Shown: positions 1-9,358, numbered from the stretch's first letter. The stretch is 46,714 nucleotides of DNA from Pseudomonadales bacterium (GCA_019090315.1 JAHRWD010000017.1:1-46714); one strand, 5' to 3'. Program-made: numbers and translations. The notes: generated by a model from the letters alone, not told the origin.

Positions 1-100
1 CAGCCACACCCCGGCACACGAATCAATTGCTACCGTTGCTCCCTTCCGGGCCTGGCGGAGTTCACAACCTATCGTTGCGAGGGGACCAAAAGGGGCCACC
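1..100 (-). ncRNA. ffs: 4.5S SRP RNA (bacterial small SRP RNA), truncated by window edge
   Basis: Read on the minus strand, this segment carries the conserved apical domain of SRP RNA: a GGCCCGGAAGGGAGCA-like loop region flanked by pairing arms, and a 3' part containing GTGTGCCGGGGTGTGG. The 5' end is probably the GGTGGCCCC run near position 100; its pairing partner (a GGGGCCACC-like 3' end) lies beyond position 1, so the gene is cut. The RNA scaffolds Ffh and directs co-translational targeting of membrane proteins. The Ffh-binding symmetric and asymmetric loops are recognisable. A weak TTGTTA-N16-TGTTTT stretch lies upstream on the minus strand, but I do not rely on it as a promoter. Confidence 0.93.
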
Positions 101-399
101 ATCGAAAACATGCTTGGGAATGGCTTTAACAAGCCTCAGCCTGGCAACACTATTCAGTGTTCAGGGCCGCCTTCGCAAGACGGCGAATTGTCACTGAAAG
201 CACTGTTTTTTGCAAGCACTGGATGGAAAACATCCGCTTTGATTTTTAAAGCTGGCAAGATTCGGAAGTAGTGGTCAATGCACGATAGCGTTTGAGCAAG
301 GCATGCAGTAAAGTAGCGACCGAATCAGGTTCAAAAACAGGTGCAAACCTTTATCCTGCCGCTGAACCTCGCCATAGCCAATCCAAGAGCCACTGAAAA
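101..399. other. Intergenic spacer without a gene
   Basis: No convincing coding frame is visible. A small perfect hairpin, AACACT-ATTC-AGTGTT, lies at 146-161 and an imperfect GC-rich arm pair follows near 166-186. The spacer separates leftward ffs from the rightward Trm112-like gene and must hold both promoters. I could not assign either with confidence. Confidence 0.5.
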
Positions 400-591
400 A
401 TGATCGATCCGAAATTACTGGAAATTCTGGTTTGCCCCGTCACCAAGGCACCATTGACCTATGACAAAGAGAAGCAGGAGCTGATCTGCAAAGCCAGCGC
501 CCTGGCCTACCCTGTTCGAGATGATATTCCTGTAATGCTGGAATCCGAGGCTCGGCAATTAACACTGGAAGAGCGAGACGCACTTTCCTGA
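400..591 (+). CDS. Trm112-like small zinc-ribbon family protein (YcaR type)
   Basis: A 63-residue protein of the Trm112 family, small proteins that in eukaryotes and archaea activate methyltransferases; the bacterial role is not settled. The family signature is clear: an N-terminal LLEILVCP segment (residues 6-13) and [13 protein letters not shown] (35-47). Only single Cys residues remain at the two ribbon positions (C12 and C30, where CxxC pairs occur in complete zinc ribbons), so metal binding is doubtful. Length matches the family. Only a weak ribosome-binding site (AAGAG) precedes the ATG. In many proteobacteria this gene sits near lpxK and kdsB; neither is present here. Confidence 0.88.
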   Translation: MIDPKLLEILVCPVTKAPLTYDKEKQELICKASALAYPVRDDIPVMLESEARQLTLEERDALS

Positions 592-615
592 TTCGGAAAA
601 CAAACCCCAACCTGA

Positions 616-1044
616 TTATTTTTTATAGAGATCAGCGGGATCAATCAGCACCTCGGCAACTACTTCAACCGATTGCCCGTTTACCTCAAGATAAAAGCAG
701 TTCCGTCGACCAGTGTGGCAGGCAGGGCCGGTTTGATCGACCATTGCCAACAGCGTATCGCCATCACAATCGATCCTTAATTTATTCAATTGCTGCACCT
801 GCCCAGAAGATTCGCCCTTGCGCCAGAGCTTACCGCGAGAACGTGACCAGTAACAAACCCGGCCAGTGCTCAGGGTTTCATCCAGCGCCTCACGATTCAT
901 CCAGGCCATCATCAGCACTTCACCGGAATCAAACTGCTGGGCAATACAGGGAATCAATCCTTGATCGTTAAACGTTAACGCATCCAACACCTCATCCAGA
1001 TTGAGTTGCGTACCCAGCGATTGTTTTTCGAAATCTTTAAACAT
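616..1044 (-). CDS. hisI: Phosphoribosyl-AMP cyclohydrolase
   Basis: A 142-residue stand-alone HisI domain that opens the purine ring of phosphoribosyl-AMP in the third step of histidine biosynthesis. Family motifs are visible: LIPCIAQQFDSGEVLMMAWMN (two short blocks near residues 30-49), the WSRSRGKLWRKGESSG block (about 66-81), the metal-binding DCDGDTLL (about 92-99) and the C-terminal CHTGRRNCFY (109-118), which carries zinc ligands. There is no fused HisE pyrophosphohydrolase domain, and no other his gene is in the window. It is divergent from pyrC across a 76-base gap. Confidence 0.96.
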   Translation of the reverse strand: MFKDFEKQSLGTQLNLDEVLDALTFNDQGLIPCIAQQFDSGEVLMMAWMNREALDETLSTGRVCYWSRSRGKLWRKGESSGQVQQLNKLRIDCDGDTLLAMVDQTGPACHTGRRNCFYLEVNGQSVEVVAEVLIDPADLYKK

Positions 1045-1120
1045 AACGAACTTTCTTGATCCAGTTTGATAAGATCCAGAAGCATACCTAAGTTAAAACC
1101 GTCAGGATAGAATCTGTGCC

Positions 1121-2461
1121 ATGAAACAGTTATTGATAAGCAATGCAAAAGTCGTGAACGAAGGCAAAATTGAGCAGATGGATGTTGTCATCAACAACGG
1201 CCGGATCGAGCAGATCGGCAAAGACCTCCAGCATGTCGAAACCAAACAGCATATCGATGCCAGCGGCAAGCACTTGCTGCCAGGTTTGATTGATGACCAG
1301 GTTCATTTTCGTGAACCGGGCCTGACCCATAAGGGTGACATCGCGCACGAATCAGCGGCAGCGGTTGCGGGTGGCATTACCAGCTTTATGGAGATGCCGA
1401 ACTGCAACCCTCAAACCACAAACTATTCTGTGCTTGAAGATAAATACAGATTAGCCGCGACCCGTTCACTAGCGAACTTCTCATTCTATTTTGGTGCTAC
1501 CAACGACAATCTGGAACTGATCAAGGGGCTCGATCCGGAAAGCTGCTGCGGTATCAAAGTATTTATGGGGGCATCGACGGGCAACATGCTGGTGGATGAC
1601 CCAAAAATTCTCGAACAACTTTTTGATCACGCGCCAATTTTACTCGCGGCTCATTGTGAAGATACACCGATGATCACCGAAAACGAGATAATCTACAAGC
1701 AACGATATGGTGATGAAATACCGTTTAAATTCCACCCGGACATCCGCTCCGCTGAAGCCTGCTATAAATCCTCCTCTATGGCAGTTGAGCTAGCCCAACG
1801 CTTTGGTACCAAGCTTCATGTACTGCATCTGACCACCGAAAAAGAGCTAGCGCTTTTTGATCAGAAACCATTGGCGCAAAAACAGATCACCGCAGAAGCC
1901 TGCAGCCACCATCTGTTTTTTAATGAAGCAGATTACGCAGAAAAAGGTGCATTGATTAAATGTAACCCAGCGATCAAAAAAGCTACGGATCAGGCTGCAC
2001 TGCAGCAGGCCGTGGTTAATGGCGTCATCGATGTGATCGCAACGGATCACGCCCCCCACACCTGGGAAGAGAAGCAAAACCCTCACTATATGAAAGCACC
2101 TTCAGGGCTGCCATTGGTCCAGCATAGCCTTCAGAGCCTGCTTGAGCATTACCATAGTGGTACGTTTAGCCTTGAGTTGATCGTAGAGAAAACCAGCCAC
2201 GCGGTTGCGGAACTGTATCAAATCAAGGAGCGTGGTTATATTCGGGAGGGTTACTGGGCGGATCTGGTGCTGGTAGACATTGATACCCCGCAAACTGTTG
2301 ACCGTGCAGCTACACTGTCGAAATGCGGTTGGTCACCATTTGATGGTTATACCTTCAAATCAGCCATCTATAGCACGGTTGTAAATGGAGAGTTGATGTA
2401 TCAGAACGGCAAAATAATTTCTGATCGGAAGGGCCAAAGATTACTGTTTAATCGTAGTTGA
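1121..2461 (+). CDS. pyrC: Dihydroorotase, class I type
   Basis: A 446-residue amidohydrolase that cyclises carbamoyl-aspartate to dihydroorotate in pyrimidine synthesis. The usual class I elements are in order: a small N-terminal beta domain, DDQVHFREP (58-66), the lysine that becomes carboxylated in GIKVFMGAS, AHCED, LHVLHLTTEK, ACSHHLFF and the catalytic aspartate in ATDHAPH. The metal-binding HxH that normally opens the barrel reads QxH here; I recall the same DDQVHFREPG form in a DHOase subfamily of Bacteroidetes and some gammaproteobacteria, so it is probably active. An AGGA lies rather far (about 14 bases) upstream of the ATG. Confidence 0.93.
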   Translation: MKQLLISNAKVVNEGKIEQMDVVINNGRIEQIGKDLQHVETKQHIDASGKHLLPGLIDDQVHFREPGLTHKGDIAHESAAAVAGGITSFMEMPNCNPQTTNYSVLEDKYRLAATRSLANFSFYFGATNDNLELIKGLDPESCCGIKVFMGASTGNMLVDDPKILEQLFDHAPILLAAHCEDTPMITENEIIYKQRYGDEIPFKFHPDIRSAEACYKSSSMAVELAQRFGTKLHVLHLTTEKELALFDQKPLAQKQITAEACSHHLFFNEADYAEKGALIKCNPAIKKATDQAALQQAVVNGVIDVIATDHAPHTWEEKQNPHYMKAPSGLPLVQHSLQSLLEHYHSGTFSLELIVEKTSHAVAELYQIKERGYIREGYWADLVLVDIDTPQTVDRAATLSKCGWSPFDGYTFKSAIYSTVVNGELMYQNGKIISDRKGQRLLFNRS

Positions 2462-2498
2462 GGGCCATACGTCCCGCACAGCAAAAGATCTGATACGG

Positions 2499-2550
2499 GG
2501 GCCGGGCTTCATGAAAAACCGGGTAGCCGGGAACTACTGAAATCCGGCCC
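2499..2550. terminator. Possible hairpin between convergent genes
   Basis: GGGCCGG at 2499-2505 pairs with CCGGCCC at 2544-2550 across a 38-base loop, between the convergent pyrC and PilZ genes. There is no U-tract on either strand, so this is only a weak terminator candidate. Confidence 0.25.
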
Positions 2551-2559
2551 GAAGAGCCT

Positions 2560-3345
2560 TTATCCGCTCGGACTTTTTCTTGCTTCGCGCTGAAGGTGAA
2601 GCACAAATCTATCCAGCTTGCGTTGCTGTACTTTATCCATCCCACAAAATTTCACCCCGCAGTGGGTGATATCGTGCTCTTCATCATAAGCACAATGGCG
2701 GACCTCAGCCTGGCATCGAATGTAATCAAAATCTGGCAAGCTGATTTCACAGGTTGTAATCTCTTCCCCAACTTCCAATTCAGAAGAGAGCTCACCCAGA
2801 ATCTGTAGACCCATTCCACGCTGACTTAAATCAACCACACGGCCTCGTATCAAGGGGGTTTTCTCCATTTCCTGATCTTGCTGGCTGAATCGCTCCAACA
2901 CAGCATCACAATTTTGAGCCATCGCGACGGCAATCCGAAAAAACTGCCGCCGCTGCTGGTAGATCATTTTACGAGGAAATGCGACCTTGTAGGTAAGCAG
3001 CCCATCTTCATCCTCTGCGGATAAAATGGTATTACCACTGAAAAACACCGGAATACCCCGGGACAATGCACGAACCGAAAATGTCTCACCATTGCGAAGT
3101 GCTACGTTACCATTTTCTGGTAAAAGCTCATCAAGGTATAGAACACCCTGCTCCGCATCGACGTCGACCAACGCGCTCACGTAAGAAGTATGTCGATCAA
3201 CAATTTTTATTACCAGTTGCACGCGATTGTCGGCAACAGTAGCCAGCGCTTTCCCGATTTCAGTTGCATCAACCAAAATTTGATCTTTGGGAATCGCTGG
3301 TGCCTGGAGATCACTACCTGCCATTACTGTGTCTTTGTTACTCAA
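2560..3345 (-). CDS. YcgR-like PilZ-domain c-di-GMP receptor
   Basis: A 261-residue two-domain protein. The N-terminal half (about 23-125) is a YcgR-type beta domain and the C-terminal half (about 128-255) is a PilZ domain. The c-di-GMP signature is intact: RxxxR at R133-R137 within QRRQFFR, and DxSxxG at D172-S174-G177. In YcgR this arrangement lets the protein slow the flagellar motor when c-di-GMP is high; no flagellar genes are present here to confirm that role. The start is TTG, chosen because AGG lies at good spacing upstream, whereas the next ATG (3324) has no ribosome-binding site. Confidence 0.87.
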   Translation of the reverse strand: MSNKDTVMAGSDLQAPAIPKDQILVDATEIGKALATVADNRVQLVIKIVDRHTSYVSALVDVDAEQGVLYLDELLPENGNVALRNGETFSVRALSRGIPVFFSGNTILSAEDEDGLLTYKVAFPRKMIYQQRRQFFRIAVAMAQNCDAVLERFSQQDQEMEKTPLIRGRVVDLSQRGMGLQILGELSSELEVGEEITTCEISLPDFDYIRCQAEVRHCAYDEEHDITHCGVKFCGMDKVQQRKLDRFVLHLQREARKSPSG

Positions 3346-3462
3346 TCTTACCTACTTCCAATAAAGACGTTGTTCGAGACAGAAAATTCGACCGAAAATT
3401 CCAGATAAATTCTTGCTGAGTTTCCTACATCAGGATGAACGATGAACTCTTGAAAACTAATT

Positions 3463-4152
3463 TTACTGCTCAGAACCATCCCTTACCTCCACCATAGCGC
3501 GATAGAGTATCCCATGAGCCGTGCCTAATAGTAGAGACTCCTGAATCATCTCATCCTGATCAACTTCTTTTGCATGTCGAAGCAGTTTCTCAAACGTATT
3601 GATATAGGTAGTGGTATGCCGACGGCGTATCTCGGTGCCGAAATATATATCGTGTACCGGCAAGGTATTACCGTCTTCATCTAATCTAAGGTTGATCAAA
3701 AGGACAATAAATATTGTTTGATGGCCCGTACTCAGCTGGCTCCAAAGTTCTTCCTGCTCTTCAACGGTATGCTTTTTATTACCGGGTGTACCCTGGCTCG
3801 AGACGTAAAGAAATCCAGAGACCAACGCAAGCTGCCCCATTACCAACTCAGACATTTTTATAAAGCTATCTCTGTGGGACTGTTTTGCCTGAGCAGCCAA
3901 TACAACGGTATTTTCCTGTAACGCCTGCTGCTGTAAAAAATAGCCGATCACCAGCCATAGGAAGGCTAATGGTGCAAAGCCGCCCTCCAGGAAACCACCC
4001 ATGGAGTCTGCCGGCTGAAACATAAATTGCTGCCAACCCACTACTATCGTAATGTAATAACCACCTAACAAAAACCAACAAAGGGTTATCACCGCACCGC
4101 TGGTAACTAATATTTTGGGTAGTTTGCTGTCCGATCCTGATGGATTGCTCAA
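3463..4152 (-). CDS. Membrane protein of unknown function
   Basis: I do not recognise the family. The 229-residue product has two clear membrane segments near the N-terminus (about 15-40 and 57-76), a weaker hydrophobic stretch at about 104-120 and a charged, mostly soluble C-terminal half. A helical, charged stretch (about 78-100) follows the second membrane segment. The start is a TTG preceded by AGGATCG at normal spacing; starting later would remove the first membrane segment. It is divergent from rlmKL. Confidence 0.7.
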   Translation of the reverse strand: MSNPSGSDSKLPKILVTSGAVITLCWFLLGGYYITIVVGWQQFMFQPADSMGGFLEGGFAPLAFLWLVIGYFLQQQALQENTVVLAAQAKQSHRDSFIKMSELVMGQLALVSGFLYVSSQGTPGNKKHTVEEQEELWSQLSTGHQTIFIVLLINLRLDEDGNTLPVHDIYFGTEIRRRHTTTYINTFEKLLRHAKEVDQDEMIQESLLLGTAHGILYRAMVEVRDGSEQ

Positions 4153-4334
4153 TTTAGACGATCCTGTTCACTATTTTGTTGTTAATTATAATACGAGCAT
4201 GATTGTAGATTGTATGGCGTCTATTGTATGACAGACAGCCATGATGATCACCACCGGCATTTTTGCAACAATATCACACCGAGTTGCGTAGAATAGGCTG
4301 CCCTCCCCCACTCTATATATTCCCCAAACCAAAA

Positions 4335-6608
4335 ATGACTGATTTTTTTGCTAGCACCGTTCCTGGCCTTGAAGATCTGCTGACTGCAGAACTAGAACTA
4401 TTGGGCATTGATGAATCAAAGGTTACTCCCGGCGGTGTCTATTTCAGCTCTGATTTAGCCCAGGCGTATCAGTTTTTATTATGTTCACGAGTGGCGAACA
4501 GATTAACATTGGTGCTTGCTCAGGCAGATTGTCTAACTAGCGACGACCTCTACAACATCACCGAATCTGTGCCCTGGGAGCAACATTTTCAGATCGGAAC
4601 CACCTTTGCGGTAACCTTTAATGGCAAAGCAGACTGGATCCGCAACAGCATGTTTGCAGGCCTTCGAATCAAGGATGGGGTTGTTGATCGGTTCCGTACG
4701 CAAACCGGCGACCGCCCTGATGTGGACCCAAAAACACCGCAGCTTCGTGTTACCGGCTACCTCAAAAAAGATCGACTAACCCTTGGACTGGATCTGACCG
4801 GCGACAGCCTGCATCGTCGCGGTTATCGCGACCAGGCTGGAGCAGCCCCACTAAAAGAAAATCTTGCAGCAGCGATCATGTTGCGCTGTCGGTGGCCCGA
4901 TAAACAGTTAGAGCTGGAATACCTGCTGGACCCGATGTGCGGTTCCGGAACCCTGTTGATCGAAGCAGGGCTTATCTTGACTCAAGCCCCACCGGGGCTG
5001 TTAAGAGAATCCTTTGGCTTTGAAAACTGGACCGGCCATCAGCCGGACCTCTGGCATCAACAGCAGGAAATAGCAGCTGAAAAACAACAAACCATTGAAT
5101 CGATTACACCGATCATTTACGGCTACGATCAAGATCCGAAAATGATTGCTATCGCCAAACGAAATATTAAAGCAGCTGGACTTGAGGGGCTTATCCAGGT
5201 CAAACAGGGTTCGATCGAGAATCTCGACCCCTCTCAATTCCAGAATATGGGTCAGGGACTATTAGTCACCAACCCTCCCTACGGCGAACGAATTGGTGAT
5301 CAAACTGAGCTGGTACCGCTATATCGAGCACTGGGCCAAAAGATAGCCGATATGCAGGGCTGGCGAGCCAGCGTATTCTCAGGCAACCCGGAACTGGTTC
5401 ACGAGATACGCATTCAACAGCAACGCGCCAATAAAATGAAAAATGGCGCCATACCCTGTGTACTCGCTCATTACCGGCGCTCGGATGAAACGACTGCGGA
5501 ACGATTGGCAAATCGTGATGATAAAACTATCCCGAAATTCTGTGATTCACTCGCTAACCGCATCAAGAAAAATCAGCGCAATTTGTCAAAATGGGTAAAA
5601 AATAACGATATCCACTGCTATCGGATTTACGATGCAGATATCCCGGAATTTTCCCTTGCGATTGATCGTTACGAGGATGCCTTCTGCATTCAGGAATATG
5701 CAGCACCAAAAACCATTGAGCCGGCAACCGCACAAAAACGCCTGATGGGTGCAGTAAAAACCGTGGCGGCGTTGTTTGATATTGATCAGAAAGAGATTGC
5801 AGTTAAACAACGCACCAAACAGCGGGGCGATAGCCAGTATCAACGCCTTGAACAAAAAAATGAATTTTTTACGGTGCGGGAAGGCCAACACCAGTTTTTG
5901 GTAAATCTATATGACTACCTGGATACAGGGCTATTTCTTGATCATCGGCCAATGCGCCATGAAATTGCTAACCGGATAAACCAGGCCACACTAATTTCGG
6001 TTCGTAAAACAAATCGGCCCTATCGGTTTTTGAACCTGTTTTGTTATACAGCTACCGCGACAGTTTACGCCGCAAAAGCCGGTGCGGAGCAATCGGTCAG
6101 TGTTGATATGTCCCACAGTTATTGCAGCTGGGCTATCGATAATTTACAGCTGAATGACATTGACACCCGCCAGCATCAGGTGATTCGCGCGGACTGTATA
6201 GTTTGGCTGGAACAAAACAACGAGCAGTTTGATCTGATTTATCTGGATCCCCCCACCTTTTCAAACTCAAAAAAAATGGAGGATACCCTCGATATTCAAC
6301 GGGATCATGTTGCGCTGATCAAATCAGCCAGTGCCAGATTGGCACCAGGCGGTGTGTTACTTTTTTCAAATAATTTCCGACGCTTTAAACTGGATGAAGG
6401 TGCGTTGGCTGAGTTCGAAATAAAAAACATTTCGAACCAACTGACTGATCCGGATTTCCAACGCAATAAGAAAATCCATCATTGCTGGGAGATCCGTTTA
6501 AGTGGTTCGGCAGATGCACAGCTGGAAGAAGCTCCTGCTCCTGCTCCTGCTAAACAAAAACCGTCTCCATGGGATAAAGCCAGCAGTAAACGCACAGATC
6601 AAAAATAG
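4335..6608 (+). CDS. rlmL: Bifunctional 23S rRNA methyltransferase RlmKL (m2G2445 / m7G2069)
   Basis: A 757-residue fusion. It has an N-terminal THUMP RNA-binding domain, an RlmL methyltransferase domain with the catalytic NPPYGER motif, and a C-terminal RlmK domain with the LDPPTFSNS motif. It makes two guanosine modifications in helix 74 and its surroundings of 23S rRNA. The reading frame is open 72 bases further upstream, but the ATG at 4335 begins MTDFFASTVPGLEDLL, matching the family N-terminus, so I place the start there. The C-terminus carries an extra Pro-Ala-rich, lysine-rich tail encoded by a short GCTCCT tandem repeat near 6530-6551. A strong terminator follows directly. Confidence 0.95.
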   Translation: MTDFFASTVPGLEDLLTAELELLGIDESKVTPGGVYFSSDLAQAYQFLLCSRVANRLTLVLAQADCLTSDDLYNITESVPWEQHFQIGTTFAVTFNGKADWIRNSMFAGLRIKDGVVDRFRTQTGDRPDVDPKTPQLRVTGYLKKDRLTLGLDLTGDSLHRRGYRDQAGAAPLKENLAAAIMLRCRWPDKQLELEYLLDPMCGSGTLLIEAGLILTQAPPGLLRESFGFENWTGHQPDLWHQQQEIAAEKQQTIESITPIIYGYDQDPKMIAIAKRNIKAAGLEGLIQVKQGSIENLDPSQFQNMGQGLLVTNPPYGERIGDQTELVPLYRALGQKIADMQGWRASVFSGNPELVHEIRIQQQRANKMKNGAIPCVLAHYRRSDETTAERLANRDDKTIPKFCDSLANRIKKNQRNLSKWVKNNDIHCYRIYDADIPEFSLAIDRYEDAFCIQEYAAPKTIEPATAQKRLMGAVKTVAALFDIDQKEIAVKQRTKQRGDSQYQRLEQKNEFFTVREGQHQFLVNLYDYLDTGLFLDHRPMRHEIANRINQATLISVRKTNRPYRFLNLFCYTATATVYAAKAGAEQSVSVDMSHSYCSWAIDNLQLNDIDTRQHQVIRADCIVWLEQNNEQFDLIYLDPPTFSNSKKMEDTLDIQRDHVALIKSASARLAPGGVLLFSNNFRRFKLDEGALAEFEIKNISNQLTDPDFQRNKKIHHCWEIRLSGSADAQLEEAPAPAPAKQKPSPWDKASSKRTDQK

Positions 6609-6622
6609 TTTTTAATCATCAC

Positions 6623-6673
6623 AAAAAAGGGCCGGTCAGGTTTCTCAAAACAGAAACCTGACCGGCCCTTTTT
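6623..6673. terminator. Strong bidirectional rho-independent terminator
   Basis: A perfect 16-bp stem (6629-6644 with 6653-6668, starting GGGCCGG) closes an 8-base loop. It has A6 before and T5 after, so it can act on both strands. It ends rlmKL on the plus strand and the P450 island on the minus strand. Confidence 0.95.
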
Positions 6674-6689
6674 ATAGCAAGGAGATTTG

Positions 6690-7988
6690 CTATTTTTTAA
6701 TAGGATGCAAACGAACCGGAAGCTCAGAAAACCCTTTAATAAAGGTAGATTTATTACGCTCAGGCTCCCCAACCACTTCGATTTTCTCGAAACGTTTGAG
6801 AATTTCTTCCCATATCACTCGCAGCTGCATTTCAGCCAGGCGGTTACCCATGCAGCGGTGAATACCAAAACCAAAGGAGAGATGCTGGCGGGGTTTTGCT
6901 CGATCAATAATAAACTCGTAGGGGTTATCAATCATTGTTTCATCCCGGTTACCCGAGACATACCACATCACTACACGGTCACCTTTTTTGATCTTCTGAC
7001 CATCCAGAACCGTATCACAAAGCGCAGTGCGCGCCATATGAGTCAGTGGTGTTTGCCAGCGAATAATTTCCGGTACCATGGTCCCAACAAGGCTTGGGTT
7101 CGCACGCAATTTCGCATACTGCTCGGGAAACTCATTCAATGCCAGCACACTTCCTGAAATTGAATTACGGGTCGTATCGTTCCCGCCTACGATCAACAGG
7201 GTCAGGTTCCCCAAAAAAGTCGCGGGATCCATATCACGTGTATCTTTACCGTGGGCCAACATTGAGATGAGGTCGAAGCTGGGTTCCTTATTCACCCGCT
7301 CATTCCACAGTTCGGTAAAAGCAGGTAAACACTCTTCCCAGAGAATACGTTCACGCTCTGCATCAGAATCTACCATGCCATCGATATCTGGGGTAGACGT
7401 GGCAATATCTGACCAGTAAGTGAGTTTCCGGCGCTGTTCAAATGGGAAATCAAATAGAGTTGCCAACATTTGAGTAGTTAGCTCAATCGAGACTTTATCA
7501 ACCCAGTTAAAGGTTTCATTCAGAGGTAAAGAATCGAGAATTGATGCACATCGTTCCCGAATAATAGGTTCCAATATAGCCAGGTTTGTTGGTGCCACCA
7601 CACCCTGTACTGCTTTGCGCTGTCTGCCGTGATCCGGCTCATCCATTGCTATAAAGCTAGGGCGATCAACCTGTTCAAGCCGACGTCGAATTGAGACACC
7701 TGCATCCGCAGATGAGTAATGCGCGGGATTGGCCTCTACTTCCAGGATGTCTTTGTATCTTGTAACGGACCAGTAGCCCTCGTTTTCAATCGAGTTTTCC
7801 TCAGGGCAATAGTGCACGGGAGCATCTTTACGCATTCGATCAAAGAACGGCCAAAAACTGTTGGTATGAAATAGCGTCGACTGGGCAATATCATAGTCCT
7901 TTATATCGATGTCATACGCATCCTTCCCATACATGCTCCTTGGGTCATCCTCAAATCGCTTTATCAAGCTTTCCGTGACTTTACTCAT
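6690..7988 (-). CDS. CYP153-type cytochrome P450 (copy 1)
   Basis: A 432-residue soluble P450 of the CYP153 type, a family known for terminal hydroxylation of alkanes and fatty acids. All P450 signatures are present: oxygen-activating I-helix GGNDTTR (268-274), ExxR (E307-R310) and heme loop FGFGIHRCMG with ligand C379. There is no signal or anchor. The N-terminus is about 12 residues longer than in the neighbouring copies. The ATG is preceded by GGAG at 8 bases. It is last in the island and ends at the strong terminator. The leader shares a 16-base block with copy 2. The substrate cannot be told from sequence. Confidence 0.94.
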   Translation of the reverse strand: MSKVTESLIKRFEDDPRSMYGKDAYDIDIKDYDIAQSTLFHTNSFWPFFDRMRKDAPVHYCPEENSIENEGYWSVTRYKDILEVEANPAHYSSADAGVSIRRRLEQVDRPSFIAMDEPDHGRQRKAVQGVVAPTNLAILEPIIRERCASILDSLPLNETFNWVDKVSIELTTQMLATLFDFPFEQRRKLTYWSDIATSTPDIDGMVDSDAERERILWEECLPAFTELWNERVNKEPSFDLISMLAHGKDTRDMDPATFLGNLTLLIVGGNDTTRNSISGSVLALNEFPEQYAKLRANPSLVGTMVPEIIRWQTPLTHMARTALCDTVLDGQKIKKGDRVVMWYVSGNRDETMIDNPYEFIIDRAKPRQHLSFGFGIHRCMGNRLAEMQLRVIWEEILKRFEKIEVVGEPERNKSTFIKGFSELPVRLHPIKK

Positions 7989-7998
7989 ATCATTTCTC

Positions 7999-8015
7999 CG
8001 AAATATTATTTTTAT
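7999..8015 (-). repeat. Leader block shared by P450 copies 1 and 2 (first copy)
   Basis: On the plus strand, GAAATATTATTTTTAT at 8000-8015 is identical to 9360-9375. Both copies lie directly upstream of the ribosome-binding site of their P450 gene. It may be a remnant of the duplication or a conserved AT-rich leader or promoter element. Confidence 0.7.
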
Positions 8016-8089
8016 TTTCCGATTCTATTGATACCGAAACATCTGTTTACGTTAAGCAGCATGCAGAGCACAGGCAGGTAGTTTGCGAT

Positions 8090-9346
8090 TTACACAGGAT
8101 GAACTCTTACAGGTAGCTCTGCAAAACCTTTAATAAAGGTTGAATGGTTTCGGACTGGCTCACCTACGACTTCTACGAAACTAAAACGTTTCTGTATCTC
8201 TTCCCACGCGATACGAATTTGCATTTCAGCCAACCGATTGCCCATGCAACGATGGATACCAAAACCAAAGGAGAGATGTTGTCGTGGTTTTTCACGGTCA
8301 ATAATAAATTCATTGGCCCTGTCGACCATCTCTTCATCACGGTTTCCCGAGACGTACCACATCACCACCTTGTCGCCTTTTTTAATCTGCTTGCCACCGA
8401 GTGTGGTGTCTGACGTTGCAACCCGCATCATATGTGTAAGCGGCGTCTGCCAGCGAATAATTTCCGGCACGAGCCTAGGAATCAGTTCTGGATGTTCACG
8501 TAGTTTTTGATACTGATCAGGATTCTGATTCAGGGCCAATACGCCTCCAGACAGCGAGTTACGGGTAGTATCGTTGCCGCCAATAATCAGCAATATCAGA
8601 TTGCCAAGAAACTCCATTGGTTTCATATTTCGTGTTGCTTCACCATGGGCAAGCATCGAAATAAGGTCAGTCTGGGGTGGTTCATTTACCCGCTCATTCC
8701 AGATCTCGGTAAATGCAGCCAGGCATTCGAGCATCACTTCTTCACGCTCCTCATCGGAGCCAACAAGGCCGTCGGGGCCAGGCATAGAAGTCGCAACGTC
8801 AGACCAATATGTCAGCTTATGGCGTTCTTCAAAAGGAAAATCAAATAATGTTGCGAGCATCTGGGTTGTGAGTTCAATCGACACTCGGTCAACCCAGTTA
8901 AAGGTTTCACCTACGGGCAATGAATCCAGAATCCCACAAACGCGGCTTCGAATCAGCGGTTCAAGCAATGCCAAATTAGTGGGAGCCACAACCCCTTGTA
9001 CCGTTTTTCGCTGCTGTCCGTGGCCCGGCTCATCCATACGAATGAAGCTGGAGGTTTGAAGGTTATCAACCGCTCTGGTTAAAAGGGAGATACCCTGAGC
9101 GGAAGAATAGACATCTGGATTACTCTCAACCTCCATAATGTCTTTGTATTTGGTAACCGACCAATAAGGGCCATGTTCAGAACCTTTGCAATAGTGAACA
9201 GGGGCTTCGTTTCTCAACCGCTCAAAAAAGGGCCAGAAAGAGTTACTTTCAAACAGGTCGGCCTGAGCCACATCAAATTCGTCCAGCGGAATTGAATAGG
9301 GGTCTCGACCCATCATGGGATTACTTTTTTGGGCGACTGCGCTCAT
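8090..9346 (-). CDS. CYP153-type cytochrome P450 (copy 2)
   Basis: A 418-residue CYP153-type P450 with intact I-helix GGNDTTR, EIIR (ExxR) and FGFGIHRCMG with heme ligand C367. The N-terminus keeps the DPYSIPLDEFDVAQADLF block common to the array (about 15-32). It is most like copy 3 by eye, for example in the shared HPELIP segment before the ExxR helix. GAGG precedes the ATG. The gap to copy 1 is 101 bases with no terminator, so the two are probably co-transcribed. The likely role is alkane, fatty-acid or related chain hydroxylation using ferredoxins made elsewhere in the island. Confidence 0.94.
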   Translation of the reverse strand: MSAVAQKSNPMMGRDPYSIPLDEFDVAQADLFESNSFWPFFERLRNEAPVHYCKGSEHGPYWSVTKYKDIMEVESNPDVYSSAQGISLLTRAVDNLQTSSFIRMDEPGHGQQRKTVQGVVAPTNLALLEPLIRSRVCGILDSLPVGETFNWVDRVSIELTTQMLATLFDFPFEERHKLTYWSDVATSMPGPDGLVGSDEEREEVMLECLAAFTEIWNERVNEPPQTDLISMLAHGEATRNMKPMEFLGNLILLIIGGNDTTRNSLSGGVLALNQNPDQYQKLREHPELIPRLVPEIIRWQTPLTHMMRVATSDTTLGGKQIKKGDKVVMWYVSGNRDEEMVDRANEFIIDREKPRQHLSFGFGIHRCMGNRLAEMQIRIAWEEIQKRFSFVEVVGEPVRNHSTFIKGFAELPVRVHPV

Positions 9347-9358
9347 CGGGAAAACCTC

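Noticed and set aside
6531..6551. GCTCCT tandem repeat at the end of rlmKL as a CRISPR or phase-variation tract
   Set aside because: Only a few in-frame repeats encoding Pro-Ala; there are no spacers, and a change in copy number would keep the frame.
7078..7419. Open frames opposite the P450 genes (for example 7078-7419, 8574-9059, 10076-10351)
   Set aside because: They recur at equivalent places in each P450 copy and simply mirror its codons on the other strand; no independent start signals or family similarity.
7999..8035. A third FNR-like arrangement before P450 copy 1 (half-site ATCAA, 22 bases, TATTTC)
   Set aside because: Only 7 of 10 positions match, and the implied start point falls downstream of the Shine-Dalgarno sequence, so it cannot be the working promoter.
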